Shown: in pieces, positions 7,610 to 16,084 of the stretch
Layout: the number at the start of each line of letters is the position of its first letter
Numbering within the stretch: position 1 is the stretch's first letter
The notes under the pieces: model-generated
Told to the model about the DNA's origin: nothing
The model's input: only the letters and a program-made list of their open reading frames with translations
The model's database searches: none
Program-made: the position numbers and the translations under genes
Assembly (NCBI GenBank): GCA_046545955.1
Contig: JBKGYS010000048.1
Coordinates: forward strand, 1-16,512
DNA length: 16,512 nt
Source: SLAN01 sp046545955
GTDB lineage: Bacteria > Spirochaetota > Spirochaetia > DSM-27196 > SKKC01
Reading direction: 5' to 3'

Positions 7610-9675
7610 GCGACGAGAGTAAAGGGCTGACTCGCGAACTCGCGCTCATCGAGCGGGTTATTCCGTTCCGCTTTCTCGACGGGGCGCTGCGCGACGAGCT
7701 CGCCGGAAAACTCGAGTATGCTCACTTCGATGCCGGAGACATCATTATCCGTCAGGGAGATCCCGATGACCGGTATGTATACCTGCTCGAGCAGGGGACT
7801 GTCTCGATAACCTCCCCGAAGGAAGCCGACGCGAGCGGGTACCCCCGTCGGATAACGAACGTAGAGCCGGGCCACTACTTCGGAGAATGGGAAGCGGTGT
7901 TCGACGTTTCGCGTACATACGAGATCACCGCGGACACAACTGTCGAGTCCTATCGAATCGCAGGCGATGATTTTCTCTCTCTTATGGGCAAGTCGCCGGT
8001 TTTTGCCCAGGGCCTCGGCACATTACTTCGCGACCGGCAGGGAATATTTGCGTCTTTCGATCGCTTTAAAGCGGAGCTATTACGGTCGGTAACCCAGGGT
8101 CACATAATCGTAGCGAAGCTGCTGCCGTTCTTTCGTTCGCTCCAGCCCGCGCTGCATGCGGGAGTAAACGATGACAGCCGGCTGGATACGGCAGCCTTGT
8201 CGTACGCAGTGCGGCGACTTCCGGAAAACATCACCCGTACCTTCGCCTTTCTGCTCAGTGACGAACTTGTAGGCGCCTACAGCGACCCGGATTCCTACTT
8301 TCCGTCGGTTTCGACCTCCGCTCGACGCCGGGAGGTCTGGGAAATGCTTCCCGGCAAGAATCTGGTGCTCGTGCGAAACGGTCTTTCTGATCTTTTTGAT
8401 CTTATTACCTGTCTGTGCACCTATTCGATCGAGGCTGGAAAACTGAGGTTGCGGCTCAACAAGATCGACCAGCTGCGGCGGATTTCCCGATTTCTGAAAG
8501 ACTCCGAACAGCACGACGAAGCGTCGTTTCTCGATTCTCTTCCGTTTACCCGGGCGGAGCGGGAGGGACTGCTTGAAATCTGGCCGGGGGAAACAATTCA
8601 ACGCATCTACGAAATTGTTCGACACCGTGAAATGTTCGCCATAGATGTTCTTCGCCGAACGAACACCTATAACAGCCGGCGTGCGGAATCCTGGACCGCG
8701 CAGCTCGCGGCAGCCACGCGCGAGCACATAGGGTACGATCCGGCCTGTCTTCCCGACGACGTCGATGTGCATGTCATTTCAAGCAACACCCACTCGGTTA
8801 CCAATTGTCTCAACCCCTGGTACCGCCGTAATCGCGAGCAGATACTCGAATGGGGAGCTCGCGAACGGCCGGAGGTCGTCGGCGATGACTGGTCGGCAAC
8901 CGAAGATCTGGTCTACGCGCTGGCGCGTGAGTTTTTTCTGGCGAATCCCGAAGCAGCACGCGAGAGCAGGGAAATGGGTGAAGCGCACGGTATCAGCAGG
9001 CTGGAGTCCACCGCCTCGACCGGTATTCAGGTTCAGATTATCGATGTCACCCGATTGCAGAACAACGGACTGGATCCGGGAATAGGCAAACTGGACACCA
9101 GACGCCCGGCCTTCGTCGTAAACATAGATTATGCATTCGGTGAGCAGGCGGAACACATCATGCGAAATCTGCTGATGCTCTTTGGTCGAAATGTAGCGAG
9201 CATCAACTTTCTGGGTAAAGCGGGTGCGCTGGTCGGGCAGCGGGGAGATGTGCTTCATCCGACCGCATTTGTGGAGCAGTCTTCCGACCTCTTTCAGCCC
9301 ATTCCCAAGTCGCACGAGCAACCCGAACGCAGGCTCGCGGCACGGTTGAAGGGGCGGGGGTTACACTGCGGTCCAATGCTTACCGTTGACGGGACGCTGC
9401 TGCAGAATCGTCTGATGCTGCATTTTTATCGGCATATTTGGAGCTGTATCGGATTGGAAATGGAAGGAACCTACTATTACAGGCAGGTCACCGAGTCCAC
9501 GCAGCTCGGGGTTATCCGCCCCGAGGTAACGCAAAGGTTCTTCTACTATGTCTCTGATCTCCCACTCGCCCCACACGGATCGCTTTCGAGCCGTATGGCG
9601 CTCTCCGAAGGGGTTCCACCGCTTTACGCGATTACGCGACATATCCTCGATGAAGCGCTCGCACGGGCAGACTGA
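7606..9675 (+). CDS. Cyclic nucleotide-binding domain fused to an AMP-nucleosidase-like (nucleoside phosphorylase fold) domain
   Basis: A 689-residue soluble protein with three parts. Residues 15-145 form a CAP/Crp-type cNMP-binding domain: DAGDIIIRQGDPDD, the phosphate-binding-cassette FGE at 92-94, and Arg103 in SRTYEITA where the phosphate-contacting Arg is expected. No HTH follows, so it is not a Crp-type regulator. Residues 150-460 are an unrecognised helical region. Residues 500-689 show the nucleoside phosphorylase/AMP nucleosidase pattern: a glycine loop GKAGAL (537-542), LEMEG at 617-621 with Glu620 in the ribose-binding position, then YVSDLPL (648-654), matching the VSDKPL signature I recall from E. 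coli Amn. The natural inference is nucleosidase or phosphorylase activity controlled by cAMP or cGMP, but neither activity nor ligand is proven. The GTG start overlaps the preceding stop by 4 bases; a TGAGG ribosome site lies about 8 bases upstream. Confidence 0.85.
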   Translation: MSDESKGLTRELALIERVIPFRFLDGALRDELAGKLEYAHFDAGDIIIRQGDPDDRYVYLLEQGTVSITSPKEADASGYPRRITNVEPGHYFGEWEAVFDVSRTYEITADTTVESYRIAGDDFLSLMGKSPVFAQGLGTLLRDRQGIFASFDRFKAELLRSVTQGHIIVAKLLPFFRSLQPALHAGVNDDSRLDTAALSYAVRRLPENITRTFAFLLSDELVGAYSDPDSYFPSVSTSARRREVWEMLPGKNLVLVRNGLSDLFDLITCLCTYSIEAGKLRLRLNKIDQLRRISRFLKDSEQHDEASFLDSLPFTRAEREGLLEIWPGETIQRIYEIVRHREMFAIDVLRRTNTYNSRRAESWTAQLAAATREHIGYDPACLPDDVDVHVISSNTHSVTNCLNPWYRRNREQILEWGARERPEVVGDDWSATEDLVYALAREFFLANPEAARESREMGEAHGISRLESTASTGIQVQIIDVTRLQNNGLDPGIGKLDTRRPAFVVNIDYAFGEQAEHIMRNLLMLFGRNVASINFLGKAGALVGQRGDVLHPTAFVEQSSDLFQPIPKSHEQPERRLAARLKGRGLHCGPMLTVDGTLLQNRLMLHFYRHIWSCIGLEMEGTYYYRQVTESTQLGVIRPEVTQRFFYYVSDLPLAPHGSLSSRMALSEGVPPLYAITRHILDEALARAD

Positions 9676-9714
9676 CGTCGTGACGTTCGAATCCCGTCGT
9701 CGGAGCGCCGGCGA

Positions 9715-10554
9715 TTACCCGGCAAGAGCGAGTCCCTCGTCGGTAACCGCGACGCGAAAACGCTTGAGAAGCGCCGGGAGCCGATCGAGCGCTTCGCGCG
9801 CCGTCTCCGGTTCGTCTCGCTCGCAACCCCGCTTGAGCGTCAAAAGGCACACCCTTATGTTCGTTGCGCCCACGTTGGCCGCGGAGTCGGCGATGCGCTC
9901 GGCAATCAGTTCGGCGTCTTCGAGCCGGTACTCGGACAGAGCGGAGTCAAGCTCCTGACTCCGTTCAGCAGTGGTTTTCAGGAAGTCACGAATTGCGATT
10001 TCCAGAGCGCTACGCTCGTTGCCGTTGCGCCTCATGGCGTCCTCGCGTTCGAAGTCCTCGGCGTCGGGTAATTCCGAAGGGGTATATGTGTTGGCGTTCC
10101 CGTCGCCCTTGACGTCGGTACGCCGATCGCCGGGATCACCGTCGTCGGTTCCGTCGGCGTCCTCAGGAGCTTCCGGGCGAATGTGGGTACGGATCATCTC
10201 GAGAAAGCTGTCGATCTGCAGGGGCTTTGCGATGTAGTCATTCATGCCCGATTCGACGCACCCCTCGCGGTCTTCAGCCGACGCGTACGCGGTCATCGCG
10301 ACTATCGGAACGCGCTTGTCGGTAACCGGACCATCACTCGCGCGTATTTTTCGTGCCGTCTCCATCCCATCCATTCCCGGCATCTGCACGTCCATAAGAA
10401 CAAGTCTGAACCTCGAGTCGGCAAGCGTTGATAACGCACTTTCTCCATCCGCGACCGTCGTAACCGTGTAGCCGGACTTGTTCAGTATCTGTTGAGCGAC
10501 GATTTGATTGATGTGATTATCCTCGACCAAAAGGATATCTGCCGTATACGTCAT
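9715..10554 (-). CDS. Response regulator: receiver domain plus HPt-like domain lacking its His
   Basis: A 279-residue soluble protein, last gene of the signalling operon. Residues 5-122 are a canonical receiver: acidic pair E11/D12, phospho-acceptor Asp55 in LVLMDVQMPGMDG, switch Thr88 in VAMTAYAS, and Lys110 in the KP motif. An acidic, Asp/Gly-rich linker spans about 127-165. Residues 165-272 align by eye with an HPt four-helix bundle, ending AERIADSAANVGA at 218-230 where HPt proteins have A-H-x-L-K-G-x-A-x-N-x-G-A. The His is Glu219 (codon GAG at 9898-9900), and the Lys and Gly are also changed, so this domain cannot carry phosphate on His. It may serve as a docking or dimer module. The ATG lies 3 bases after the CheB-CheR stop, with a strong Shine-Dalgarno AGGAGGT (10571-10565) inside the end of that gene. 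No output domain is present. Confidence 0.9.
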   Translation of the reverse strand: MTYTADILLVEDNHINQIVAQQILNKSGYTVTTVADGESALSTLADSRFRLVLMDVQMPGMDGMETARKIRASDGPVTDKRVPIVAMTAYASAEDREGCVESGMNDYIAKPLQIDSFLEMIRTHIRPEAPEDADGTDDGDPGDRRTDVKGDGNANTYTPSELPDAEDFEREDAMRRNGNERSALEIAIRDFLKTTAERSQELDSALSEYRLEDAELIAERIADSAANVGATNIRVCLLTLKRGCERDEPETAREALDRLPALLKRFRVAVTDEGLALAG

Positions 10555-10557
10555 GAT

Positions 10558-13557
10558 TCAGGTGACCTCCTGGAGATTGAAAATGGCACCGTCAACCTCA
10601 TTGCGCTCATTGTAAACAGGGTTTCCCGACAGTTCTATCGTGCGCCGCTCGCCGTCGCTGCGCTTTAGCGAATACCGCAGCCGTTCTACCTCGACTCCCT
10701 CGTGCATAAGCCGATAGAAGGGCAACTGCTCCTCGGGTACCCGGTCGCCGCTTGCGTCGAGAAGTTCGAAGGACTCGGTGCCGTAACCCTCTTCGACCAA
10801 CGTTACTTCGTCGGCTCCGAGGAGTTCGGTAGCTCTCGTATTAGCGAACACGATACGGCCCGACGCGTCGAGTATAACAACGGCAATCGGATTGCACTCG
10901 AGCGTGCGGGTGAGCAGGTTGTACTGAAGCTCGAGCCTGTGTTCTGCCTGCTTGCGATTGGTAATGTCGAGGAGGGTGATAACCACGCCGCCGATCGATT
11001 GTCCGTCGGCTCGATACGGATGTATCTTTATCAAGATCCACGACCCGTCCTCGACGCGGGCCTCGATGGCGCTGTCGTCGAGCGTCTCGGTCACCGAAAC
11101 GATATCGTCTATCAGGCCCGGATAGTCAATTTTGTGGCTGAGGTCGCTGATCGGGCGTCCCACATCCGTTTTAATGATACTGAAGTATCGCGCTACCGGC
11201 GGGGTATACTTTCGAATCTGTAAGTCGCTATCGAGAAACAGGGTCCCGATATCGGTTCCTGCGAGTATGTTGTCCACGTCGTCGTTGAGCTGTGAGAGCT
11301 CCTCAATTTTTTTCTGATACTCGGAATTAACGGTTATGAGTTCTTCATTCACAGACTGAAGCTCTTCGTTGGTACTCTGCAGCTCCTCGTTCGACGACAC
11401 GAGCTCTTCGTTGGTAGCCTGCAGCTCTTCGTTGGACGTTTCGAGTTCCTCAATCGTCGCCTGCAGGTTTTCGCGCGTGTACTGCAGTTCGCTCTCGAGA
11501 TCGGCAATGCGGCTGCGAACGCTCTCTTCGACGTCGTAGTGTGTAACCTCACCCGGTTTCACTTCCTGCTGCCCGAGACGCCGGAACAGAACAGCGTAGT
11601 AATTGGTATTATGAACGGTACGCAGAGGACGCACAGTGACCTCGGCAACAAGGTCACCGCCATCCTCGGAAATGCGAATGCCGTCGCATACGACTTCTTT
11701 GCGTTCTGTCAGAGCCGTTTGCAGGGTCGAGCGCAGTGGAATCGCCAGGTCCTGCCGCGCCATTTTCAGAAGGTCGAGATCGATTCTCCCGTAGGGAAGC
11801 TTCAGAAACGGCGATGTCTCTCCAAAAAGATGGAGCACCTCACGGTGTTCGTTAATTATGGCACACGGCGGCATATATTCTTCTATCAGCCGCTCGTAGA
11901 GACTTTCGTAATTCTGTCGGACCCCCTGGTTCCAGGTCGAAGACGGCGCCGGGCGGGTGCCACCAGCAACCGCGTGAACGGCGTGCTTATCTGTATTCCC
12001 GGAAGTCTCCGTGGTGTCCTGCAGGCGTTGAGCTCGCTCTTGAAGCGCGCCGCGGTTCGCTTGTCCTTCGGGAACAGCAGGTGAGCTTGCCGTTGCGGTC
12101 GTGGCGCTGGACTCGGTTTCCAAACGAAAAATCTTCCATTTCGGGTCGTACGTCGAAAAGTACCGGGCATGATCACCCACTGTCTCACTCGAGCCGAGCA
12201 CAAGAAATCCGCCCTGGTTCAGGGAGAACTGGAAGTTGGTCAGTACGCGCTTCTGCAGGACCGGTTGCAGATAAATCAGGAGGTTACGACAACTTATAAG
12301 GTCTATCCGTCCGAACGGGGGATCTTTGAATATGTTGTGATAGGCGAAGATTACCATATCCCGGATCGCCGGAACGATCTGGTACTTATCACCTTTGCGG
12401 ATGAAATACCGCGACAGTTTCCCCGGACTCGCATCGGCCGCTATGCTTTCCGGATAGATTCCGTATGAGGCGTTCTCGATTGCTTCTTTATCGATATCCG
12501 TTGCGAAAATCTTGACGTCCGGCGAGATTCCGCGTTCGCGGCAATACTCGGAGATAAGAATTGCGAAGCTGTAAGCTTCCTCGCCGGAGGAGCAGCCCGC
12601 GATCCAGACTCGAAGCGTATTGTCGCTCGCTTTCGTCCGAAAAACTTCGGGCAGCACCTTTTCAGCAACCGCATCGAAGGCTTCAGGATCGCGAAAGAAT
12701 TTTGTCACGCCTATGAGGAATTCCTTGAACAGCGTCGATACTTCCAGCGGGTGCTCTTCAAGGTAGGCAACGTAGTTGTCGAGGTTTTCCGTTTTCGTAA
12801 TATGCATTCGCCGCTCGAGCCGGCGTAGAATGGTGCTTTCCTTATAGAATGACAGGTCGACGCCCACGCGCTGCTTTATGAGCATGAATACGCGATTGAG
12901 GCTGCTCGGTGTGTCCGCGGGACCAGGCTCTTCGGCCCCGGAGTGCTTCAGGCTGCCTGAAACGAAGTTACACAGTTCAGCCGGGAGCAGACTCGCCGGA
13001 AGCACATAGTCGGCGATGCCGGTGGCCGTGGCGCTTCGAGGCATCCCGTCGAACTTGGCCTCCTCTTCGTCCTGGACCATTACGATCCCACCTTCCTCCT
13101 TTATAGCGCGTATGCCCCGGGTTCCGTCGCTGCCGGTTCCGCTGAGAATGACTCCAATTGCCCGATCGGTCTGATCCTCGGCAAGCGAGCGGAGGAATAT
13201 GTCGATGGGAAGATTCAGCCCCTGGTCCTGTTCCGAGAGGTACAGAACGCCGTTGAATATAGTCATATTCTTCTTCCGTGGTATCAGATAGATCGCTCCA
13301 CGTTCGACGGTCGTTCCGTCCTGGGCCTCCTCGATCGGCATTCGCGTGTGTTTAGCGAGCAGCTCACCCATGAGACTCTTATAGTCCGGGCTGAGGTGCT
13401 GGATAATGACGAACGCGAATTGATCGGAATCAGGCATATTGTCGAAAAACGTTTCAATCGCCTCGAGGCCTCCCGCCGATGCGCCGATGCCGACGGTAAA
13501 GAAGTCGGCCTGCTTCTCAACGACGTGTTCGCCTGGGGACACTCCTTTCAATACCAT
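10558..13557 (-). CDS. CheB-CheR fusion (methylesterase + methyltransferase) with coiled coil and PAS domains
   Basis: A 999-residue cytoplasmic protein. Residues 20-200 are a CheB methylesterase/amidase domain with the triad Ser27 (GASAGG), His54 (QHLS) and Asp144 (GTGSDG), but without the regulatory receiver of classical CheB. Residues about 215-480 are CheR: N-terminal helix YKESTILRRLERRM, SAM-binding WIAGCSSGEEAYS at 318-330, and NLLIYL at 425-430. After a low-complexity linker (480-545), a PAS-like region (550-660) precedes a long Glu/Asn heptad coiled coil (680-760), then two PAS domains (about 765-870 and 880-999), the first ending in a PAC-like DITNRKQ. It stops right after the last PAS, where many relatives continue into a histidine kinase. 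The start overlaps the upstream stop (TAATG), with Shine-Dalgarno AGGAG 7 bases away. Likely role: methylation-linked sensory adaptation; no chemoreceptor is encoded nearby. Confidence 0.95.
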   Translation of the reverse strand: MVLKGVSPGEHVVEKQADFFTVGIGASAGGLEAIETFFDNMPDSDQFAFVIIQHLSPDYKSLMGELLAKHTRMPIEEAQDGTTVERGAIYLIPRKKNMTIFNGVLYLSEQDQGLNLPIDIFLRSLAEDQTDRAIGVILSGTGSDGTRGIRAIKEEGGIVMVQDEEEAKFDGMPRSATATGIADYVLPASLLPAELCNFVSGSLKHSGAEEPGPADTPSSLNRVFMLIKQRVGVDLSFYKESTILRRLERRMHITKTENLDNYVAYLEEHPLEVSTLFKEFLIGVTKFFRDPEAFDAVAEKVLPEVFRTKASDNTLRVWIAGCSSGEEAYSFAILISEYCRERGISPDVKIFATDIDKEAIENASYGIYPESIAADASPGKLSRYFIRKGDKYQIVPAIRDMVIFAYHNIFKDPPFGRIDLISCRNLLIYLQPVLQKRVLTNFQFSLNQGGFLVLGSSETVGDHARYFSTYDPKWKIFRLETESSATTATASSPAVPEGQANRGALQERAQRLQDTTETSGNTDKHAVHAVAGGTRPAPSSTWNQGVRQNYESLYERLIEEYMPPCAIINEHREVLHLFGETSPFLKLPYGRIDLDLLKMARQDLAIPLRSTLQTALTERKEVVCDGIRISEDGGDLVAEVTVRPLRTVHNTNYYAVLFRRLGQQEVKPGEVTHYDVEESVRSRIADLESELQYTRENLQATIEELETSNEELQATNEELVSSNEELQSTNEELQSVNEELITVNSEYQKKIEELSQLNDDVDNILAGTDIGTLFLDSDLQIRKYTPPVARYFSIIKTDVGRPISDLSHKIDYPGLIDDIVSVTETLDDSAIEARVEDGSWILIKIHPYRADGQSIGGVVITLLDITNRKQAEHRLELQYNLLTRTLECNPIAVVILDASGRIVFANTRATELLGADEVTLVEEGYGTESFELLDASGDRVPEEQLPFYRLMHEGVEVERLRYSLKRSDGERRTIELSGNPVYNERNEVDGAIFNLQEVT
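11338..11451 (-). repeat. Heptad-coding 21-bp near-repeats (coiled-coil linker of the CheB-CheR protein)
   Basis: Residues about 703-740 of the CheB-CheR protein repeat a seven-residue unit of the form (S/T)NEELQ(A/S), giving an imperfect 21-bp tandem repeat in the DNA. Similar Asn/Glu heptads are common in CheB-CheR-PAS proteins and form a parallel signalling coiled coil. The repeat is a coding feature, not a mobile element, but it could promote copy-number changes. Confidence 0.75.
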
Positions 13558-15278
13558 TACCGATCTCCTGAGTCGCGAATCAGGTCGCGAAGGGTTCTCA
13601 ACACTACATTCCGGCCGAACGGTTTGCTGATGTATCCATCCAGGCCATGATCAAGAAAGTACTGGCGGTCCGTACTCGCATCGTGCGCGGTAATTGCAAC
13701 GACCGGTGGCCGACCGGTTTCGCCGAGTTTTTCACGGATACGATGGGTTGTCTCCATACCGTCCATTCCCGGCATCGCTATATCCATAAATATGATGTCG
13801 AAGGCCGTCTTCTCAACTGCTTCCAAAGCCGCCGTTCCGTCCTTAACGGAAAGCACGGTCTGTCCCGCGTTTTCCAGGATTGTTTTCAGTACCAGGGTGT
13901 TTACCGCGTTGTCTTCGACGATCAGGACGGTTCCACCGTGGTGTGCGTCGAGCGCGGGCCGGCCGTGAGGGTTTGCTTGATCGTCCGGGGATTCCCCCGC
14001 GCCGGCAACGGGAAGGGAAACGCTGAAATAGAACGTACTCCCTTCCCCGGGCGTACTTTCGACGTCGAGCCGGCCGTTCATGAGCCTCGCGAGGCCCAGC
14101 GAAATAGCAAGTCCCATACCCGTTCCCTGAAACCGTTTCCGGTATCCCTCGTCGGCCTGTGTGAAACTGTTGAAAATGCGTCTTTCCTGGTCTTCCGTGA
14201 TGCCGACGCCGGTGTCGCTCACCGAGAACGTAAGCTCAAGCGTATCCCCGAGGGAAGGGGGTGCACTCACTCGGACGCCTATTCGGCCGTGTTCTGTAAA
14301 CTTGACCGCGTTGTCGACAAGGCTGTCGAGGATTTGTCTGATCCGTTCAGCGTCGCCCATGACTCGAGTATCGAGAGCCAGCTCGCTTCGAAGGAAGAAC
14401 TCGAGACCCTTGCGCTTTGCTATAGCTTCGCCGGATTTTCGAACCGGTTCGGTGACCTGCCAAAGCGGGAAATCGGAAACCTCGAGCTCCATGCGGTTTT
14501 CCTCTATCCGCGAAAAATCAAGGATTGTCTCGATTATCGAAAGCAGACTTCGGGCGGATTCGTGAACTGTATGAATATAGCGGTACTGCTCCTCGTTTAA
14601 CGGTGTGTCGAGACACAGCTCGCTCATCGCGAGAATGCCATTCATGGGTGTTCGGATCTCGTGGCTCATGTTGGCGAGAAACACGTTTTTTGCCTTGTTT
14701 GCCTTCACAGCATCCTCTTTCGCGAGCAGTAGATCATCTTCCATGTGTTTGCGCTCGGTAATATCGAGAACGCCGCTGAGGCAGCGGTCGGGTAGTCCTT
14801 CTCTTGGCTGCAGTCGACTCTCGAACCGAACCCAACGCCTTTCACCGGAACGACTTGTTATTTGTAGATCGATGGTTTGCCGGGTACCTCGGGAAAACAC
14901 GTGTCGAATGTGCTCAAAAAAGCGGGAGTGATTTTCCTGCGGAAGAAACACAATGAACGGTTTGCGGTGAAGGTAGTAGCGGTCTGCACCGAGAATCTTT
15001 GCGCCGGTAATATTCGCCTTTTCGATTACCCCGTGCTTGTCCACGATGAAATATCCGATCGGAGCGTTCTCGAACAACGACTCGTATTCTTCCCGGCTCG
15101 ACTGAAGCTCATTCTGTGTCTTCTGTAACTCCTCGTTCTGCAGCTCGAGCTCGATCTGATGAACCCGCAACTCGTAGATGGCGCGTTCGGGATCGTCGGC
15201 GCCGAGTCCGTGGGTTGAGCTGCTCGCGAGATACTCGGCCTTCCGGCGAATCTCGCGCTTGTCTTCATCCGATAACAT
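13557..15278 (-). CDS. Soluble hybrid sensor histidine kinase (coiled coil-PAS-HisKA-HATPase-receiver)
   Basis: A 573-residue cytoplasmic hybrid kinase with no membrane span. A short coiled coil (about 30-66, YELRVHQIELELQNEEL) leads into one PAS domain (65-170, ESLFENAPIGYFIVD) with a PAC-like DITERKH. HisKA has the phospho-acceptor His206 in FLANMSHEIRTPMNG. The ATPase has N-box Asn323 (VDNAVKF), G1 DTGVGI (355-360) and G2 GTGMGLA (385-391). The C-terminal receiver (450-565) has the acidic pair E455/D456, acceptor Asp499 (FMDIAMPGMDG), Thr530 and Lys552. All key residues are intact, so it should autophosphorylate and pass phosphate to its own receiver. The PAS input is unknown (ligand, redox or light). 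It is the first gene of the operon; its TAA overlaps the ATG of the CheB-CheR gene by one base. The start at 15278 has a G-rich, modest ribosome site (AGGGGG, 8 bases away). Confidence 0.95.
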   Translation of the reverse strand: MLSDEDKREIRRKAEYLASSSTHGLGADDPERAIYELRVHQIELELQNEELQKTQNELQSSREEYESLFENAPIGYFIVDKHGVIEKANITGAKILGADRYYLHRKPFIVFLPQENHSRFFEHIRHVFSRGTRQTIDLQITSRSGERRWVRFESRLQPREGLPDRCLSGVLDITERKHMEDDLLLAKEDAVKANKAKNVFLANMSHEIRTPMNGILAMSELCLDTPLNEEQYRYIHTVHESARSLLSIIETILDFSRIEENRMELEVSDFPLWQVTEPVRKSGEAIAKRKGLEFFLRSELALDTRVMGDAERIRQILDSLVDNAVKFTEHGRIGVRVSAPPSLGDTLELTFSVSDTGVGITEDQERRIFNSFTQADEGYRKRFQGTGMGLAISLGLARLMNGRLDVESTPGEGSTFYFSVSLPVAGAGESPDDQANPHGRPALDAHHGGTVLIVEDNAVNTLVLKTILENAGQTVLSVKDGTAALEAVEKTAFDIIFMDIAMPGMDGMETTHRIREKLGETGRPPVVAITAHDASTDRQYFLDHGLDGYISKPFGRNVVLRTLRDLIRDSGDR

Positions 15279-15378
15279 CCGACCGACCCCCTGTGACTCC
15301 GGCTACCCCGTGCCACCGACTCGAAATGTGGTGTACCAACAGGCTTGGTTTTCACGTGAGTTGCGAAGTCTGGTGGGA

Positions 15379-15408
15379 AATATAAGCATCCCCGGCTCGG
15401 TGCATCTA
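15379..15408 (-). promoter_or_regulatory. Possible promoter of the histidine kinase/CheB-CheR/receiver operon
   Basis: Read on the minus strand, TATATT (15384-15379) matches the -10 consensus in 5 of 6 positions and is preceded by TG. A weak -35-like TAGATG (15408-15403) lies 18 bases before it. This is the only AT-rich patch in the 167-bp gap between thrH and the kinase gene, about 100 bases before the kinase start. The -35 match is poor. Confidence 0.25.
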
Positions 15409-15445
15409 CCGGTACGATGTGTAGATTAGCAGGAACACAACGCGC

Positions 15446-16045
15446 TCAGCGGCTTAGCGTGCGTATCCACGTCTCGAGATCGCCGAAAGTTTCAAACGCG
15501 GGCAAGTCGCCGTTATCGGCTCGAATGGGCTCCGGCGCGCGAAAAAGGGCGCCGGCGTCGGCTCCGCGGATCATTTCGAGGTCGTTATGGCTGTCACCGG
15601 CGGCAGCCACCGGGAACTGCAAAGACTGAAGCGCTTCGACAACCCGCAGTTTACCGTGGGGTTGTCGCAGGCGCACATCGGTTATCGTGTCAGCATCGAC
15701 CTGTAGTCTGTTGCAGAACACGGTTGGGTAACCGAGACTGCGGCTTATGGAGGGAAGAAACTCGTAAAACGTATCAGATACGAGAAACACCTGATGGGTT
15801 TCCCGCAGACGGTCGAGGAAATCTCGTGCTCCAGAAAGCGGGGCGAGTTCGCCTATGAGCCGCTGAATTGTCGACAATCCAATCCCGGCTTGTCGCAGCG
15901 TGGCGATGCGTCGGTTCATTAACTCGGTGTAGTCGGCCACATCGCGGGTGGTGAGGCGAAGCTCGTCGATTCCGCTTTTCTCCGCCAGTGCGAGCCAGAC
16001 TTCCGGGAACAATACCCCCTCGAGGTCCAGACAAACTGCGTGCAT
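15446..16045 (-). CDS. thrH: ThrH-type HAD phosphatase: phosphoserine phosphatase / homoserine phosphotransferase
   Basis: A HAD-superfamily enzyme of 199 residues, the usual ThrH length (about 200). ThrH from Pseudomonas dephosphorylates phosphoserine and can transfer the phosphate to homoserine, linking serine and threonine synthesis. Visible motifs: motif I CLDLEGVLFPE with nucleophile Asp7 (the DLEG form typical of ThrH rather than DxDGT), TTRDVADYTELM, motif II SDTFYEF at 90-96, a candidate motif III Lys132, and motif IV GDSHND at 150-155. The start at 16045 is preferred over ATG 16060: GGAG lies 9 bases upstream of it, and the three residues before CLDLEG match Pseudomonas ThrH. The longer form would add five residues (MEQLP). 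It is transcribed in the same direction as the kinase operon but separated from it by 167 bases, so probably independent. Confidence 0.92.
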   Translation of the reverse strand: MHAVCLDLEGVLFPEVWLALAEKSGIDELRLTTRDVADYTELMNRRIATLRQAGIGLSTIQRLIGELAPLSGARDFLDRLRETHQVFLVSDTFYEFLPSISRSLGYPTVFCNRLQVDADTITDVRLRQPHGKLRVVEALQSLQFPVAAAGDSHNDLEMIRGADAGALFRAPEPIRADNGDLPAFETFGDLETWIRTLSR

Positions 16046-16054
16046 AGGCAGCTG

Positions 16055-16058
16055 CTCC
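16055..16058 (-). promoter_or_regulatory. Ribosome binding site favouring the second ATG of thrH
   Basis: On the minus strand GGAG (16058-16055) lies 9 bases before ATG 16045. The upstream ATG at 16060 has no comparable site, and a CATAAT (16075-16070) that could be a -10 would put transcription start at about 16063, too close to 16060. Confidence 0.5.
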
Positions 16059-16084
16059 ATTATCGCTTCATTATGCCGGTACGC

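Noticed and set aside
8080..8772. 230-codon minus-strand frame inside the cNMP-binding gene
   Set aside because: Antisense shadow; the sense frame contains clear domain motifs.
7606..9675. Anti-phage cyclic-nucleotide effector (CBASS/Pycsar-like)
   Set aside because: A cNMP sensor joined to a nucleotide-degrading domain recalls such effectors, but no cyclase gene is nearby and the context is housekeeping (pheST), so defence is not supported.
9676..9714. GTTCGAATCCC resembling a tRNA T-loop between the convergent genes
   Set aside because: The flanking bases do not form the 5-bp T-stem and no acceptor, D or anticodon arms are present in the 39-bp gap.
13647..14600. 317-codon plus-strand frame inside the histidine kinase gene
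   Set aside because: Antisense shadow of the kinase catalytic domains, no ribosome site or family motif.
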